Part shown: in pieces, positions 21,059 to 32,750 of the stretch
Layout: each line of letters opens with the position of its first letter
How positions within the stretch are numbered: the first letter of the stretch is position 1
From: Anodontia alba
Lineage: Eukaryota > Mollusca > Bivalvia > Lucinida > Lucinidae
Assembly (NCBI GenBank): GCA_964016985.1
Contig: OZ024828.1
Location: 83,778,308-83,842,307, forward strand
Reading direction: 5' to 3'
DNA length: 64,000 bases
The notes under the pieces: generated by a model
Told to the model about the DNA's origin: nothing
What the model saw: the letters and a program-made list of their open reading frames with translations, nothing else
The model's database searches: none
Made by a program: the position numbers and the translations under genes

Positions 21059-22399
21059 CGAGGGATGTTCGAAATGAATTGCTTATTGTCCTCTAGCTCG
21101 ATATCCACGTGGGGCACGATAAAAACCAATACATACCTGGACAGGGTTATTCAATATCTACACAATGGTGTATAAATGTACATGTTAAGACTAAGTGTAA
21201 GACATAAAATTTGCCATTTGAATACACGCAGTCATTGACCACTGCAGTAAAAATGGTTGGTAGAAGTGTCGACAAAAAAGATGAAATACGGGCTTACATC
21301 AAAGCTTGCTCAAAACTTAGTTGTTCTTTGAAGAAGTTAATGACTGAAATTTATACTGCTTTTGGACCTTCTTGTGTTTCTTATGACACAGTTCGGCGGT
21401 GGAAAAAGAAATTTGAGTCTGGTGTAGAGTCCATCAAAAATGCACCAAAATCAGGTAGGCCAAAATCTGCATCTCATAAAGAAATCGTTTCCAAAATAAA
21501 GGAAATCATTGAAGGAGATGCCAGATTTACAGTTCGTGATATTGCACGAAAGGTAGACATATCACTATTAATGGTTCACCATATTTTGAAGAAGCATTTG
21601 AAAGTCAGAAAGATTTCTGCTAGATGGGTGCCACATCTGTTGACTGACGAGCAAAAGAGGCAACGGGTTAAAGAGGCCAAAAAGCTGCTTCAAATGTTTC
21701 CAAAATATAACAAAAAGCAGTTTGCCAATGTCGTCACAGGTGATGAAACCTGGGTCCATTATTTTGAGCCCGTCAGAAAGGTTAGCAATAAGATCTGGGC
21801 CTCTAAACACAGCAAACACCCAATAATTGCCAAATGTTCTTTGATTACAAAGAAGGTTTTGTATGCAATCTTCTTCTCTGGTGAAGGAGTCGCAATAAAA
21901 GTGCCAGTGAAAAAGGGCAAAAGCATCACTGGAAAGTACTACAAAGACATAGTACTGAAGAAACTGAAAAAGTATTATCAGAAAGGACGCCCTGCCACTG
22001 GTTTTAAACATGTCCGTCTTCTACATGACAATGCCCCAGCTCATACCTCCGCAATAGTTACGGCGTTTTTGAAGAAAGAAAAAGTAACTGTTTTGCCTCA
22101 CCCCCCATATTCCCCAGACCTAGTCCCATGTGATTTCTGTTTGTTTCCGAAATTGAAAGCATTCCTTGCTGGGCGGAAAGACCAGTCCCAACAGGCACTT
22201 GGATCTGCCATTCGTCAGTACCTTATTATTGTGCCCAAATCAGCATACCGTGACGCCTTCAAGAAGTGGATACATCGGCTGATACTTTGCATTTCTAGCC
22301 ACGGGGAGTACTTCGAGGGCATGAAATGAGTACTTTTGGGCTAACTTGAAATTTGAAGTCTCCAGATAGAAATAAGTAATTCATTTCGAACATCCCTCG
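21059..22399 (+). mobile_element. Complete mariner nested in the outer mariner
   Basis: 1341 bp. TIR CGAGGGATGTTCGAAATGAA at 21059 and its complement ending at 22399, matching over ~29 bp. TA duplications at 21057-21058 and 22400-22401. It encodes one uninterrupted transposase. Confidence 0.95.
21253..22329 (+). CDS. Mariner transposase, intact ORF
   Basis: 358 residues from the ATG at 21253 (MVGRSVDKKDEIRAYIKA). The frame is open to a TTG 42 bp upstream, but the ATG suits the usual ~345-residue family length. Two N-terminal helix-turn-helix regions are joined by a GRPKSASHKE linker. The catalytic triad is present: GDETWVHYFEP; LLHDNAPAHTS; HPPYSPDLVPCDFCLFP. There are 34 residues between the second and third Asp, the D,D34D signature. 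No stops or frameshifts, so it could be active or recently so. It cuts and rejoins its own TIRs at TA sites in the nucleus. Confidence 0.95.
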   Translation: MVGRSVDKKDEIRAYIKACSKLSCSLKKLMTEIYTAFGPSCVSYDTVRRWKKKFESGVESIKNAPKSGRPKSASHKEIVSKIKEIIEGDARFTVRDIARKVDISLLMVHHILKKHLKVRKISARWVPHLLTDEQKRQRVKEAKKLLQMFPKYNKKQFANVVTGDETWVHYFEPVRKVSNKIWASKHSKHPIIAKCSLITKKVLYAIFFSGEGVAIKVPVKKGKSITGKYYKDIVLKKLKKYYQKGRPATGFKHVRLLHDNAPAHTSAIVTAFLKKEKVTVLPHPPYSPDLVPCDFCLFPKLKAFLAGRKDQSQQALGSAIRQYLIIVPKSAYRDAFKKWIHRLILCISSHGEYFEGMK

Positions 22400-23146
22400 T
22401 ACATGGCGAGTTAGCCGATGTTTATGGGTCTTCTGCACTATCTAATGCTCAGGTTAAATTCTGTGTAGGGGAATTCAAACACGATAGAACGTCTTTAGAA
22501 GATGAATTTGTAAGAAAGTTCGGGATCTCTGATAGGCGAATTCAGGTGGAAGAAATAGCGCAGGCATTAGGCATTTCACATGGCAGCGTTTCAACAATAT
22601 TACATGATCGTTTAGGTATGCGCAAGCTAACAGCCCATTGGGTCCCCAAATCCCTTAGCAATGAGCAAATGGCAACCAGAGCATCAGTACGCAGCGCCCT
22701 GTTGAAGCGTTTTAGGTCAAAAGATGATTTTCTTTTGTGTCTGGTGACTGTAGATGAGACTTGTGTTCATTATTATGAGCCAGAGAATAAAGCTCAGAGT
22801 CGTCAGTGGGTAGGGCCTGGGTTCCCGAGGCCAAAGAAGTTCAAGACGTAACCATCTGGCCACAGTATTTTGGGATTATTATGTTGGACTTTTTACCCAA
22901 GAGAAGTACAATAACTGGAGTGTACTATGCAAACTTGTTAGACCAGCTGAGAACCGCCATCCTTGAAAAACGCCGAGGTAAACTCTCTAAAGGTGTTTTG
23001 CTGCAACAGGACAACACGAGAGTCCACACTTGCAAAGTTGCAATGGATGCTGTAGAGCGAAACAGGTATGAATTAATACCAGATCCTGCCTATTCGCCCG
23101 ACCTAGCTCCTAGCGACTTCTTCCTATTCCCAAACTTGAAAAAGGA

Positions 23147-23957
23147 CAGGGGTCAGGCTACAGGGCGACTGGGGCGAAATAGTCATCCCTGAGGGCTCTA
23201 AGTCACCCTGGGAAGCCCTGAGGGTGACAAAAACTTTGCTCTCGATTTTTGCAACTTTTGAAAAAGCTAGTACTTGTGCAAAACGAACTTTTTGTTAGGA
23301 GAAATCCAGTAAAAATTGAGCAAACATACAAAGGTAAAATTCCTTCGAAAAAAAGTTGATAGATGCATCAGAAATGCCACAGTAAAACAGTCTGATGTGA
23401 TTTAACAAGTTTTGGAGGAAAACTGTTTTCCTATTAAGTGACGAACAGATCGTTTTGTTTAATGTCATTAGTTTTCGTGGGTGTTGGTTTTTTCATAAAT
23501 GAACCATTTACGAGCTGAAAATTTGTCAGAAACAGCATTAAAAAAGCTAAAAACTAAGTTTAAAAAGTGACAGACATTTTAGTTAACAAATTTCTTTTTA
23601 TCATTATGTTTATAGCTTATCAAGCCACAGATCTTTATGTTTAGAGAAGATCATATTTCCAATAAGATATGGGTCCAGATATGATACATTTGCCCTACTC
23701 ATGACTGTGTTTCTGTGAATCATTTAATTTGTTTAGAAGTAAGAATGAACAGGTCTTAAGTAAAATAATTGTTTCCTTTTTTGTTAATTCCCAAGACAAT
23801 GTGGTAAAGCTAGTCAAGTGTCCTTAAGTGTCATGGTTTCAGTAAGGTGATCGGTTAACCTAGTCTTGACTTCTCCCTCATCCTATAAAACTTCTCCCTG
23901 TTTTGTCTAGAGGGAGATGTCACTTCTCCCTAAATTTCTGAGCCAGCTTGACTCCTG
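23147..23957. mobile_element. 811-bp non-autonomous DNA transposon with 5-bp target duplication
   Basis: Interrupts the outer mariner ORF exactly. Flanks are AAGGA at 23142-23146 and 23958-23962, and the transposase reading resumes after the second copy. Ends CAGGGGTCAGGCT and AGCTTGACTCCTG are inverted with two mismatches in 13. No ORF inside. A 5-bp duplication with CAGG ends does not let me name a superfamily (hAT would give 8 bp). Confidence 0.75.
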
Positions 23958-24375
23958 AAGGATATCCGTGGACTTCATTTCCGGTCTGATGAAGAAGTCA
24001 TGACGACAGTTGAGGAGTTGGTCAATGGAAAGGACCCTGACTTTTTCAGTTCTGGGCTTATGGCACTTGAACACCGTTGGTCTAAGTGCATCACACTAGA
24101 GGGCAATTACATCGAAAAAGAAGAGGTGGATCTCAACCGGAAATGTTAGGCTGGTTACTTATTGACTCACCCTCGTACATTAAATAGAACTTTATTATTA
24201 ATTCATGACATTGTATTTAATTGATTACAGCAGAAGTTTTAAAAATCAATGTGAGAATTAATTTCAAGTCCCCCACACATTTCACACTATAGTGATTCTT
24301 GAACCTACTGCTGCAATTATAGGAATCAATAAATGAACACTCTTTTACTGTTAAAATAAGTCTTTGGCGAAAAAT

Positions 24376-25607
24376 GGCCCAAAACTAATGGACTGTGAAA
24401 TAAAGGTCAAGGTCAAATATGGATGACTGCACTCAAGAGGCTAAGATGTATGCATGTACTAAGTATCACTGGCTGTAGGAGCAACAGTTACTGAGAAACT
24501 GACCTAAACACAAACACTTCACAAGTACCAAATATCACTCTGTAGGACCAATAATTACTGAGAAACTGACCTAAATGGAAAAACTTAAGAGAGTCACTGG
24601 ACAGACAACTATACATCACCTTGAAATCATCAAGACAAACATTTTGAGCAAGATTCATGATGATCACTTCAAAAATGTGACCTCTAGAGCATCAGCAAGG
24701 TTTTTCTTTGATTTGGCCACGTGAACTAGTTTTTGATATCAAGTGACCCAGTTTTAAACTAGACCCAGAAATCATCAAGACAAACACTTTGAGCAATATT
24801 TATGATGATTATTTCATAAATGTGAGTTCTGGAGTGTTAACAGTTTTCTGCTGATTTGGCCAGGTCGCCTAGTTTTTGACCCCATGTGACCAAGTTTCAA
24901 ACTTGACCTAGAAATCATCAAGACAAACATTTTGAGCAAGATTCATGATGATTGCTTGAAAAATGTGACCGCTAGAGTGTTAACAAAGTTTTCTGCTGAT
25001 TTGGCCGGGTGACCTCGTTTTTGACTCCAAGTGACCCAGTTTCCAACTTGACCTAGAAATCATCAAGACAAACATTTTGAGCAAGATTCATGATGATGGC
25101 TTCAAAAATGTGACCGTTAGAGTGTTAACAAGGTTTTCTGCTGATTTGGCCCGGTAACCTAGTTTTTGATCCAAAGTGACCCAGTTTCGAACTTGACCTA
25201 GAAATCATCAAGACAAACATATTGAGCAAGATTCATGATGTTTGCTTCAAAAATGTGACTGCTAGTGTTAACAAGGTTTTCTGCTGATTTGGCCTGGTGA
25301 CCTAGTTTTTGACCCCAAGTGATCCACTTTCGAACTTGACCTAGATTTAATAGAGGCAAACATTTTGAGCAAGTTTCATCAATATTGAGTCAAAACTATG
25401 ACCTCTAGAGTGTTAACAAGTGTTTCCTTTCAATTTGACCTGGTGACCTAATTTTTGACTCCAAGTAACCCAATATCGAACTTGACCTAGATTTCATAGA
25501 GGCAAACATTCTGACCAAGTTTCATCAAGATTGGGTCAAAACTGTGACCTCTAGAGTGTTAACAAACTAATTGTTGACGATGAATGACGACGGACATAGG
25601 TGAGCTA
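24376..25607 (+). mobile_element. Tandem-core element, GGCC family, truncated copy
   Basis: Same ~145-bp core as 18330-20256 and the same pre-core unit as 26427-27531 (GGACTGTGAAATAAAGGTCA). The 5' terminus is missing, and most of the 3' hairpin is deleted (GACGACGGACATAGGTGAGCTAA). Confidence 0.8.
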
Positions 25608-25608
25608 A

Positions 25609-26094
25609 AAAAATCCTAGTGCGAATCCTGCTAATGGGACCAAGACATGCCTCTATTAAATCTTTGGATAAGTATGTAACATCAGTACAAGTATGAACTA
25701 CATCTATTCAAGGGTTGAGGAGATAAAAATAATCTCTTATAAACTTTAAATTAAATGCAGTGTTCAAAGACAGATGGACAATGGGAAGAATGGATGGACT
25801 TCTTAGATACTTTGAAGAAAAACTTAGACAGACAGATGGCTGAAAGAAAAGATGGACACTTCTTGGAAACTTTGACAAAAAAACTTTAGTCAGTGTTAAA
25901 AGATACATGGTCAAACTGCAGCATCATGAAAACCATTTCCCACATAAATTACTGACATAGTAGTTATTACCCAGGACAAGGATATACTAAAATCCAGAAA
26001 TATGATTTGTATGATCCTAGAAACCTCAATGTATTCTTCAACATTACCAAATGGTTTTTACTACATATTTCAGGGTTCATTTTCCTTTTCTTAT

Positions 26095-26153
<59 letters not shown>

Positions 26154-26426
26154 TGGGTGGGGGGTACACATTGCAATAGAAAAAGAAAATCTATAACCAG
26201 AAACCAATAAGAGCTGTTGTTGGACAACGTAGCTTGCCTGAATTGTGTTTTGCCTCTAAAAATTTTAACCAAGTTTTAACATGATTTTTCTCTAAGTCCT
26301 TGACCTTCATCTCACGGTCACTCATGTGGGCCGGCAAGGTAAGGCATAGATCTTATACCAGTATCTCTCATCTGGGAAGGTATGAACTACTTCCATCCAG
26401 AGGTTCAGGAGATATAGTCTTTTAAA
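25609..26426. other. Spacer with GA microsatellite, no gene
   Basis: No supported ORF. 26098-26150 is a (GA)n run that makes spurious Arg-Glu ORFs. Confidence 0.4.
26098..26150. repeat. (GA)n microsatellite
   Basis: About 25 uninterrupted dinucleotides followed by GAAGAGG. Confidence 0.97.
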
Positions 26427-27531
26427 CAAGAGGGCCATGATGGCCCTGTAACGCTCACCTGAGCAACATAGCACTTTGAGAGCCTGATCTAGGCAAACAT
26501 TCTAATCAAAGTTCAAAATGATTATATTAACAAGTAAGACAATGTAGCATGTCTAATGGACTGTGAAATAAAGGTCAAGGTCAAATATGGATGACTGCAC
26601 TCAAGAGGCCATGCTAAGATGTATGCATGTACTAAGTATCACTGGCTGTAGGAGCAATAGTTACTGAGAAACTGACCTAAACACAAACACTTCACAAGTA
26701 CCAAATATCACTCTGTAGGACCAATAATTACTGAGAAACTGACCTAAATGGAAAAACTTAAAAGAGTCACTGGACAGACAACTATACATCACCTTGAAAT
26801 CATCAAGACAAACATTTTGAGCAAGATTCATGATGATCACTTCAAAAATGTGACCTCTAGAGCATCAACAAGGTTTTCCTTTGATTTGGCCAGGTGAACT
26901 AGTTTTTGATATCAAGTGATCCAGTTTCAAACTTGACCTAGAAATCACCAAGACAAACATTTGGAGCAAGATTCATGATGATTGCTGGAAAAATGTGGCC
27001 GCTAGAGTGTTTACAAGGTTTTCTGCTGATTTGGCCTGGTAACCTAGTTTTTGACCGCAAGTGACCCAGTTTTGAACTTGATCTAGAAATCATCAAGACA
27101 AACACATTGAGCAAGATTCATAAAGATTGCTTCAAAAATTTGACAGCTAGAGTGTTAACAAGGTTTTCTGCTGATCTGGCCCGGTGACCTAGTGTTTGAC
27201 CCCAAGTGACCCAGTTTCAAACTTGATCTAGATTTAATAGAGGCAAACATTTTGAGCAAGTTTCATCAAGATTGGGTCAAAACTATGCCCTCTAGAGTGG
27301 TAAGTTTTTCCTTTGATTTGACCTGGTGACCTTGTTTTTGAACCCACGTGACCCAGTATTGAACTTGACCTAGATTTTACAGAGGCAAACATTCTGACCA
27401 AGTTTCATCAAGATTGGGTCAAAACTGTGACCTCTAGAGTGTTAACAAACTAATTGTTGACAACGAACGACGGACAACGGACATAGGGTGATGACAATAG
27501 CTCACCATGAGCTTTTGCTCAGGTGAGCTAA
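26427..27531 (+). mobile_element. Tandem-core element, GGCC family, complete short copy
   Basis: Starts CAAGAGGGCCATGATGGCCC, GCTCACCTGAGC. About five core units follow, then ACGAACGACGGACAACGG, then the hairpin CTCACCATGAGC...GCTCAGGTGAGCTAA. A second short GGTGAGCTAA lies at 27590-27600. Confidence 0.8.
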
Positions 27532-27534
27532 AAA

Positions 27535-28261
27535 TTTAATCAATGCCCATGCAGTAGTGACTGCTACATCTCTACCTGTACTTTTGTACAGGTGAGCTAA
27601 ATACTATAACAAGCTATAACAAATAACTGCTATGGCATCGATGGACTAGACCCTGATTATAAGAGTCTGGTATAGATCCCTTTCATACATGCATGTACCT
27701 TTTACATACATACATCTTATTTGCTGCATTCTCAAAAAAAAAACCCTAGAAATGTGTCCAAAGGACACGGTTATCCCCACCTGAAAAACTTAAATGCAAA
27801 TTGCTTATGTCTGAAAAACTTAAATGAAATAGCTAACGCCATCTTGGATGCGGATGGAGCCGGATGGACAGGGGTAACACGATATGCCCTTTCAATCATT
27901 CTTCGCATGGCAGGGGCATTAAAAAAAAGAAGTTATATTGTTTGGTACAATGCACTAATGTAGGACCAGTTTGGTTAATATATACACTGTACATTCACTG
28001 CATGAAAAATAGAAAGAACTTCTTTGATGTTTTATGTCGCACCCGCTGTGAAAACAAGCACCAGAAGAATGAGAGCTGTCATCCTTGTTTAGCTCAGTGA
28101 GATAAAACAATCAGTGGAGTGAAATAAACTGTAAAGCTTTACGGTTTGTTTCATTTATGGTGATCGTTAGCGTGGATGCTAGGGTTGGCGTGCTTGAACG
28201 ATTGAACAAAAGAACAGAAACTTGCACACCTAAGATGCCCATGCTAATGCAGGTGCAACAA
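27535..28261. other. Spacer with part of a second repeat family, no gene
   Basis: 28040-28235 (GTGAAAACAAGCACCAGAA ... CACACCTAAGATGCCC) is homologous to 31268-31540, where the same family is interrupted by a SINE-3 tail-like piece at about 31340-31400. Small ORFs lack features. Confidence 0.4.
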
Positions 28262-30287
28262 CAAGAATTCCGCGGAAGGCGTCATCGCACCTGCTGGCGC
28301 AAAAGTCACAGGAGCCTCAATCAGAATGTGGTTATTAAATAAGTTTATTTCATTCTTAGCAGTGCTTACTTGGAAAACTGGGTTGAAAAAAAATGTAGAC
28401 AAAGTGCCTAGTGGGGCACATATATTCCAGGCCAGTCCTATTCCCTCTAATGGCTATATCTTCAGCACTGACTTTTCGTACATACAGCCCAATGATAATG
28501 GAAGGTTGACGTAAAATGTGTAAAAGTCACTGGAGCATGAAATATAGGTCAAGGTCACGGGTCAAGGTACCTGCTAATTCAGTACATCAAGGAGAAGCAC
28601 AATGCAAGGTATGGTGGTTGTAGGCCTTCTAGTTGAGGAGTTATCAAACATCAACGTAAAATGTGTCAAATATAGGTCAAGGTCACTGGGTCAAGGTACC
28701 TGCCAAGCCAGGGCAATGAGGTGAAGCACTATGCAAAGTTTAGTGGTTGTAGGTCTTATATTTGAGGAGATACCGAACATCAATATAAAATGTGTCAAAG
28801 TCACTGGAGTGCACAATATAGGTCAAGGTCACCAGGTCAAGGTACCTGTCGAGTCAGTACATCGAGAAGAAGTGCTATATAAGGTTTGGTGGTTGAAGGC
28901 CTTACAGTTGAGGACATATGGAAGGGTGACCTAAAAGGTGTAAAAGTCAATGGAGCGTGAAATATAGGTCAAGGTCACCCAGTCAAGGTACCTGCAGAGT
29001 CCGTACATTAAGGAGAAGCACTATGCAAGGTTTGATGGTTGTAGGCCTTATAGTTGAGGAGATATTGAACGTTGACATAAAATGTGTAAAAGGCACTGGA
29101 GCTCAAAATATAGGTCAAGGTCACCGGGTCAAGATACCTGCCAAGTCAGTACATATAGGAGAAGCACTATGCAAGGTTTGGTGGCTAGAGGTCTTACACT
29201 TGAGGAGATCTGGAACTTTGATGTAAATTATGTCAAAGTCACTGCAGCCAAAATATAGGTCAAGGACACCAGGTCAAGGTATCTGCTAAGTCAGTACATT
29301 GAGGAGAAGCACTTTGCAAGGTTTGATGGTTGTAGGCCTTATAGTTGAGGAGATATCGAACGTCGACGCAAAATATGTCAAAGTCACTGGAGCGCAAAAT
29401 ATAGGTCAAGGTCACTGGGTCAAGGTACCTGCCAAGTCTGTACATCTAGAAGAAGCACTATGCAAGGTTTGGTAGTTGTATGCCTTATAGTTGAGAAGAT
29501 CTGGAATGTCAACGTAAATTGTGTCAAAGTCAATGGAGCACAAAATGTAGGTCAAGGTCACTGGGTCAACATATCTGCCAAGTCAGGAGGTCAGGGAGAT
29601 GTGTCATGCAAGGAATGATGGTTGCTGTAGAATTGTAGTTGATTAGAATACTAACTTTGACGTAAATGTCGAACTTCGACATAATAGAACTGTTAAGAGA
29701 CAGACAGACGGACGGACGAACGGACAGACAAATGGAAAAGTGGGCACCTATGTCGCAAAGTCAGGAGGTCAGGGAGATATTTCATACAAGGTTTGATGGT
29801 TGTTTAGTCTTGTAGTTGATTAGAATACTAACTTTGACATAAATGTCGAACTTCGACATAACAGAACTGTTAAGAGACGGACAGACGGACAGACGAACAG
29901 ACAGACGAATGGAAAAGTGGGCACCTGTGTCGCAACGTCGGGAGGTCAGGGAGATGTTTCATGCAAGGTTTGATGGTTGTTTAGTCTTGTAGTCGATTAA
30001 AATACTAACTTTGACATAAATGTCGAACTTCGACATAAATGTTGACAGACAGACGGACGAATGGACAGACATACAGAAAAGCGGATGCCTATGTTGCAAA
30101 GTCAGGAGGTCAGGGAGATGTTTCATGCAAGGTTTGATGGTTGTTTAGTCTTGTAGTTGATTAGAATACTAACTTTGACATAAATGTCGAACGTCGACAT
30201 AAATGTTGACAGACGGACGGACGGACGGACGGACGGACGGAAAATCGGACGCCTATATCGCACCCTGCCACAAGCAGGTGCGATAAA
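28262..30287 (+). mobile_element. Tandem-core element, GTGCGAT hairpin family, copy 1
   Basis: Starts CAAGAATTCCGCGGAAGG then ATCGCACCTGCT. About eight ~146-bp units follow (ATAGGTCAAGGTCAC, AAGGTACCTGCC, GAGAAGCACTATGCAAGG), then four degenerate units that each contain GACAGACGGACG, then GACGG repeats at 30210-30240 and the 3' hairpin CACCCTGCCACAAGCAGGTGCGAT. The 5' ATCGCACCTGCT complements the 3' end. Copy 2 is at 41941-43964. Confidence 0.8.
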
Positions 30288-30384
30288 AAGCAGAAAAAGA
30301 AAAAAAAAAAAAAGACATTTTGTTGTCAATGGATACTCTCATGGGTCCTGTACAGTTTTGGTTTAAATTTTGAATTTCTGCCAT

Positions 30385-30604
30385 TACCGTATTTACCATA
30401 TGTATTCGGACAGACAGGCCTGAGCAAACAGTATAGACCCAGATGAGACGCTGCAGAATGCGGCGTCTCATCTGGGTCTACACTGTTTGCCACTCATCCA
30501 GCAATTTTTAGATACAACATCGGGTAGTGAATTGTACTGGTTCAAATTTTAGAACATATATGGTAAGGAGTTGAGGTGTCCGAATACTTATGGTAAATAC
30601 GGTA
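30385..30604. mobile_element. Palindromic MITE with TACCGTATTTACCATA termini
   Basis: Left TACCGTATTTACCATATG and right ATACTTATGGTAAATACGG are inverted over ~27 bp. The centre is the hairpin GCAAACAGTATAGACCCAG / TGGGTCTACACTGTTTGC (30424-30491). Confidence 0.8.
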
Positions 30605-30636
30605 CATCAAAACTTAACAAAATTCAAATTAAAATA

Positions 30637-31044
30637 TGAAATGATAATACCCTGCCACAATTGTACGGCGGGCAGATTACTGACAAAAACTGAGGAAATT
30701 TGCCCACAAGCAATCCAAAACCTGGGCCCAGTTGTTCAAAGCTAACCATGTCGTTAGTTAACGATTCGTTAAAATTTACATTGAGTGATACGCAAATATG
30801 CTGAAATTTTTTGCTGAAAAAATGTGAGTAGCTTTTGCAAAAGCTACTCACAATTTTTCAGCAAAAAATATCATAATATTGTATATTGAATCTGCTAAAA
30901 CAGTTAACGAAATGACCCTTAATGAGCTCGTTAAGCTAATGACGCTTTGAACAACTGGGCCCAGATCTCCACAATGTCAATGCACATATCAAGTTTGGCC
31001 CCATAACATTAAAGCTCTTATACATGGAAACAAACAAAATTGGC
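30637..31044. mobile_element. CCCCGCC-family fragment with a MITE inserted (30724-30962)
   Basis: Left piece AATACCCTGCCACAATTG...CAAGCAATCCAAAACC and right piece AGATCTCCACAATGTCAATG are contiguous in the copy at 16451-17173. The GGGCCC MITE (30724-30962) lies between them, so the pre-insertion site can be read. Confidence 0.7.
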
Positions 31045-31966
31045 CTACTTTATATGTTTGGAAGTTGGAAACTGCCTTGGCTCGGGGCCTTTATACAGAA
31101 TTTTTTCAAAAAACAAAATAGCCCCCCACCCACAAACAACTCATATACACATGCCCCGCTTCCACTGACATACACATAAAATGTACTTTTTCTTAGAAAA
31201 CAGGATTTTCTTAAAATGCAAACCAAACAAACAGCAACAACAAAAAAAGAAAAATCTTCCCTTCTGTGTACTAACATGTGAAAACAAGCACCAGAATAGT
31301 GACAGCTGTCGCCCTTATTTAGCTCAATGAGATAATGCTGATGAGTTCAGGTTTAACGACGTGTCAACCCATGTGGGTCATTTGCGTCAAAATGGTGTAC
31401 TTATTTAACTCTGTTTATTTAACAATCAGTGAAGTGAAACTAACTGTAAAATTTTACAGTTTGTAGACTTTGTTTAGGATGGCCACCAAGGTGGCGGTAA
31501 GTACAAGGATAAACAAAAGGATGGACCAAATTTGCATGCCTAAGTATCTCCGGTGTGACAATAAGTACCAATAAGAGATGATTAGCAGCAAACAAAAATT
31601 ATCGTCTGAAAACTCAACCTCTCTGGAGCTATGAGTAATGACCCAGATCAGCATACATACCCAAGACATGTGATGTGTATTTTCTGTTCATTAACCCATT
31701 GTATACTGAATAGAATCTGCCACACTATATACTGGAAGAGTCCAATATCAATTTAGGTATGTCTGGCTATGAGATTTACATATTCCTAGAGAAAAATGGC
31801 TGAAATATTTGCAAACAGTGAAGACCTTGATCAGACGTGGCATTCTGCAGCATCTGATCTGGTTCTGCACTGTTTGCCAATTACCCTTTTATGGGTCTCC
31901 GGACTACAATGGGTTAAATATATTCCACAGTATCCAGTGACTTTGTATACAGAAAGCAAATGCTCT
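31045..31966. other. Spacer with repeat fragments, no gene
   Basis: Contains the 31268-31540 repeat (see 28040-28235), a SINE-3 tail-like piece at 31345-31400 (GGTTTAACGACGTGTCAACC) and a GCAAACAGTG-type palindrome at 31810-31877. Confidence 0.4.
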
Positions 31967-32159
31967 GGGCCCAGTTGTTCAAAGCTAACGCCATTGTTAG
32001 TTAATGATTCGTTAAAATTTAAATCAAGTGATACGCAAATATGCTGAAATTTTTTGCTGAAAAAATATCAGAATATTGTATATTGAATCCGCTAAAACTG
32101 TTAACGAAATGACCCTTAACTAGCTCGTTAAGCTAACGATGCTTTGAACAACTGGGCCC
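31967..32159. mobile_element. GGGCCC MITE, central hairpin deleted
   Basis: Same termini as 9024-9267. The GAGTAGCTTTTGCA hairpin is missing, leaving TTTTTGCTGAAAAAATATC. Confidence 0.8.
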
Positions 32160-32211
32160 TGATCAGACTGCAGATATACAGGCATGTCAAGCATGTCCAT
32201 ATACAGTATTT

Positions 32212-32440
32212 GATTGATTGTGATGGAGTTAAATGACATGTCAACTCTTGTGGGTCATTTTGTGTTGGGAGAAAAGAGTTAGAAGAGGAGATGTAAGAGA
32301 TAAAAGTGAACAAACAGAAGAAACAAAAACATTAACCTCTACCCTTACCTGCAACAAGGATAGCAGGCCTTGCCCAACTGTAAGCCAATATCAGTTGGAC
32401 GTCCCGGTGACATCATATCTTAGCACTACACGACCACCCC
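32212..32440 (-). mobile_element. SINE-3 copy with 14-bp target duplication
   Basis: CATATACAGTATTT at 32198-32211 and 32441-32454 flanks it. Internal part shortened compared with 4586-4876. Confidence 0.85.
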
Positions 32441-32750
32441 CATATACAGTATTTCAATGACACAAACACCGATGGCTTGTTTACCATGGTTGATTTGAAT
32501 ACATTTATAAGTCCCTAGAAAATTCTTCTGATAGCTCATGAAAACAAATATTTAGGGATATTTTTAGGAAATTTTCTCTATTTCATCATGAAAATGTATG
32601 TTGAGTATACTCATTAGGATTGCCTCATTAAGGCTATTCTAATGAGTACACACAACATACCATTATTTTACAGAAGATTAAAAAGGCATCCCTAAATTAT
32701 CCCCATTTGCCTACTGCCCTGGTGTTATGATTAACCCTCAGTGGCCTTAA

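Larger units (their letters stand above)
20962..24150 (+). pseudogene. Interrupted mariner transposase of the outer element
   Basis: Pieces in order: N-terminal HTH (VEYRAVIRYLYSKGKTG, to 21056); after the inner mariner, LADVYGSSALSNAQVKF-like sequence; 22546-22851 with VEEIAQALGISHGSVSTIL and VTVDETCVHYYEP (first catalytic Asp; the usual ETW is ETC); 22806-23146 with LLQQDNTRVHT and YSPDLAPSDFFLFPN (second and third Asp, 34 residues apart: D,D34D); the C-terminal part resumes at 23963 (DFFSSGLMALEHRW). Frameshifts near 20990 and 22840 plus an interior deletion near 22500 make it inactive. Confidence 0.9.
20810..24175 (+). mobile_element. Old mariner carrying two nested insertions
   Basis: TIRs CGAGGGTGAGTCAATAA (20810) and its complement ending at 24175 match over ~28 bp with one mismatch. 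TA duplications lie at 20808-20809 and 24176-24177. Removing the inner mariner (21059-22399) and the 811-bp element (23147-23957) leaves about 1.2 kb, a normal mariner length with an internal deletion. Confidence 0.92.

Noticed and set aside
21568..22011. 147-codon minus-strand ORF
   Set aside because: Antisense shadow of the intact mariner transposase.
26002..26210. Arg-Glu repeat ORFs
   Set aside because: Produced by the (GA)n microsatellite in two frames.
28731..29226. Plus-strand ORFs with recurring VKVTGVHNIGQGHQVKVP-like peptides, also at 42410-43158
   Set aside because: They follow the ~146-bp tandem core of the GTGCGAT element, are broken from unit to unit, and have no start context.
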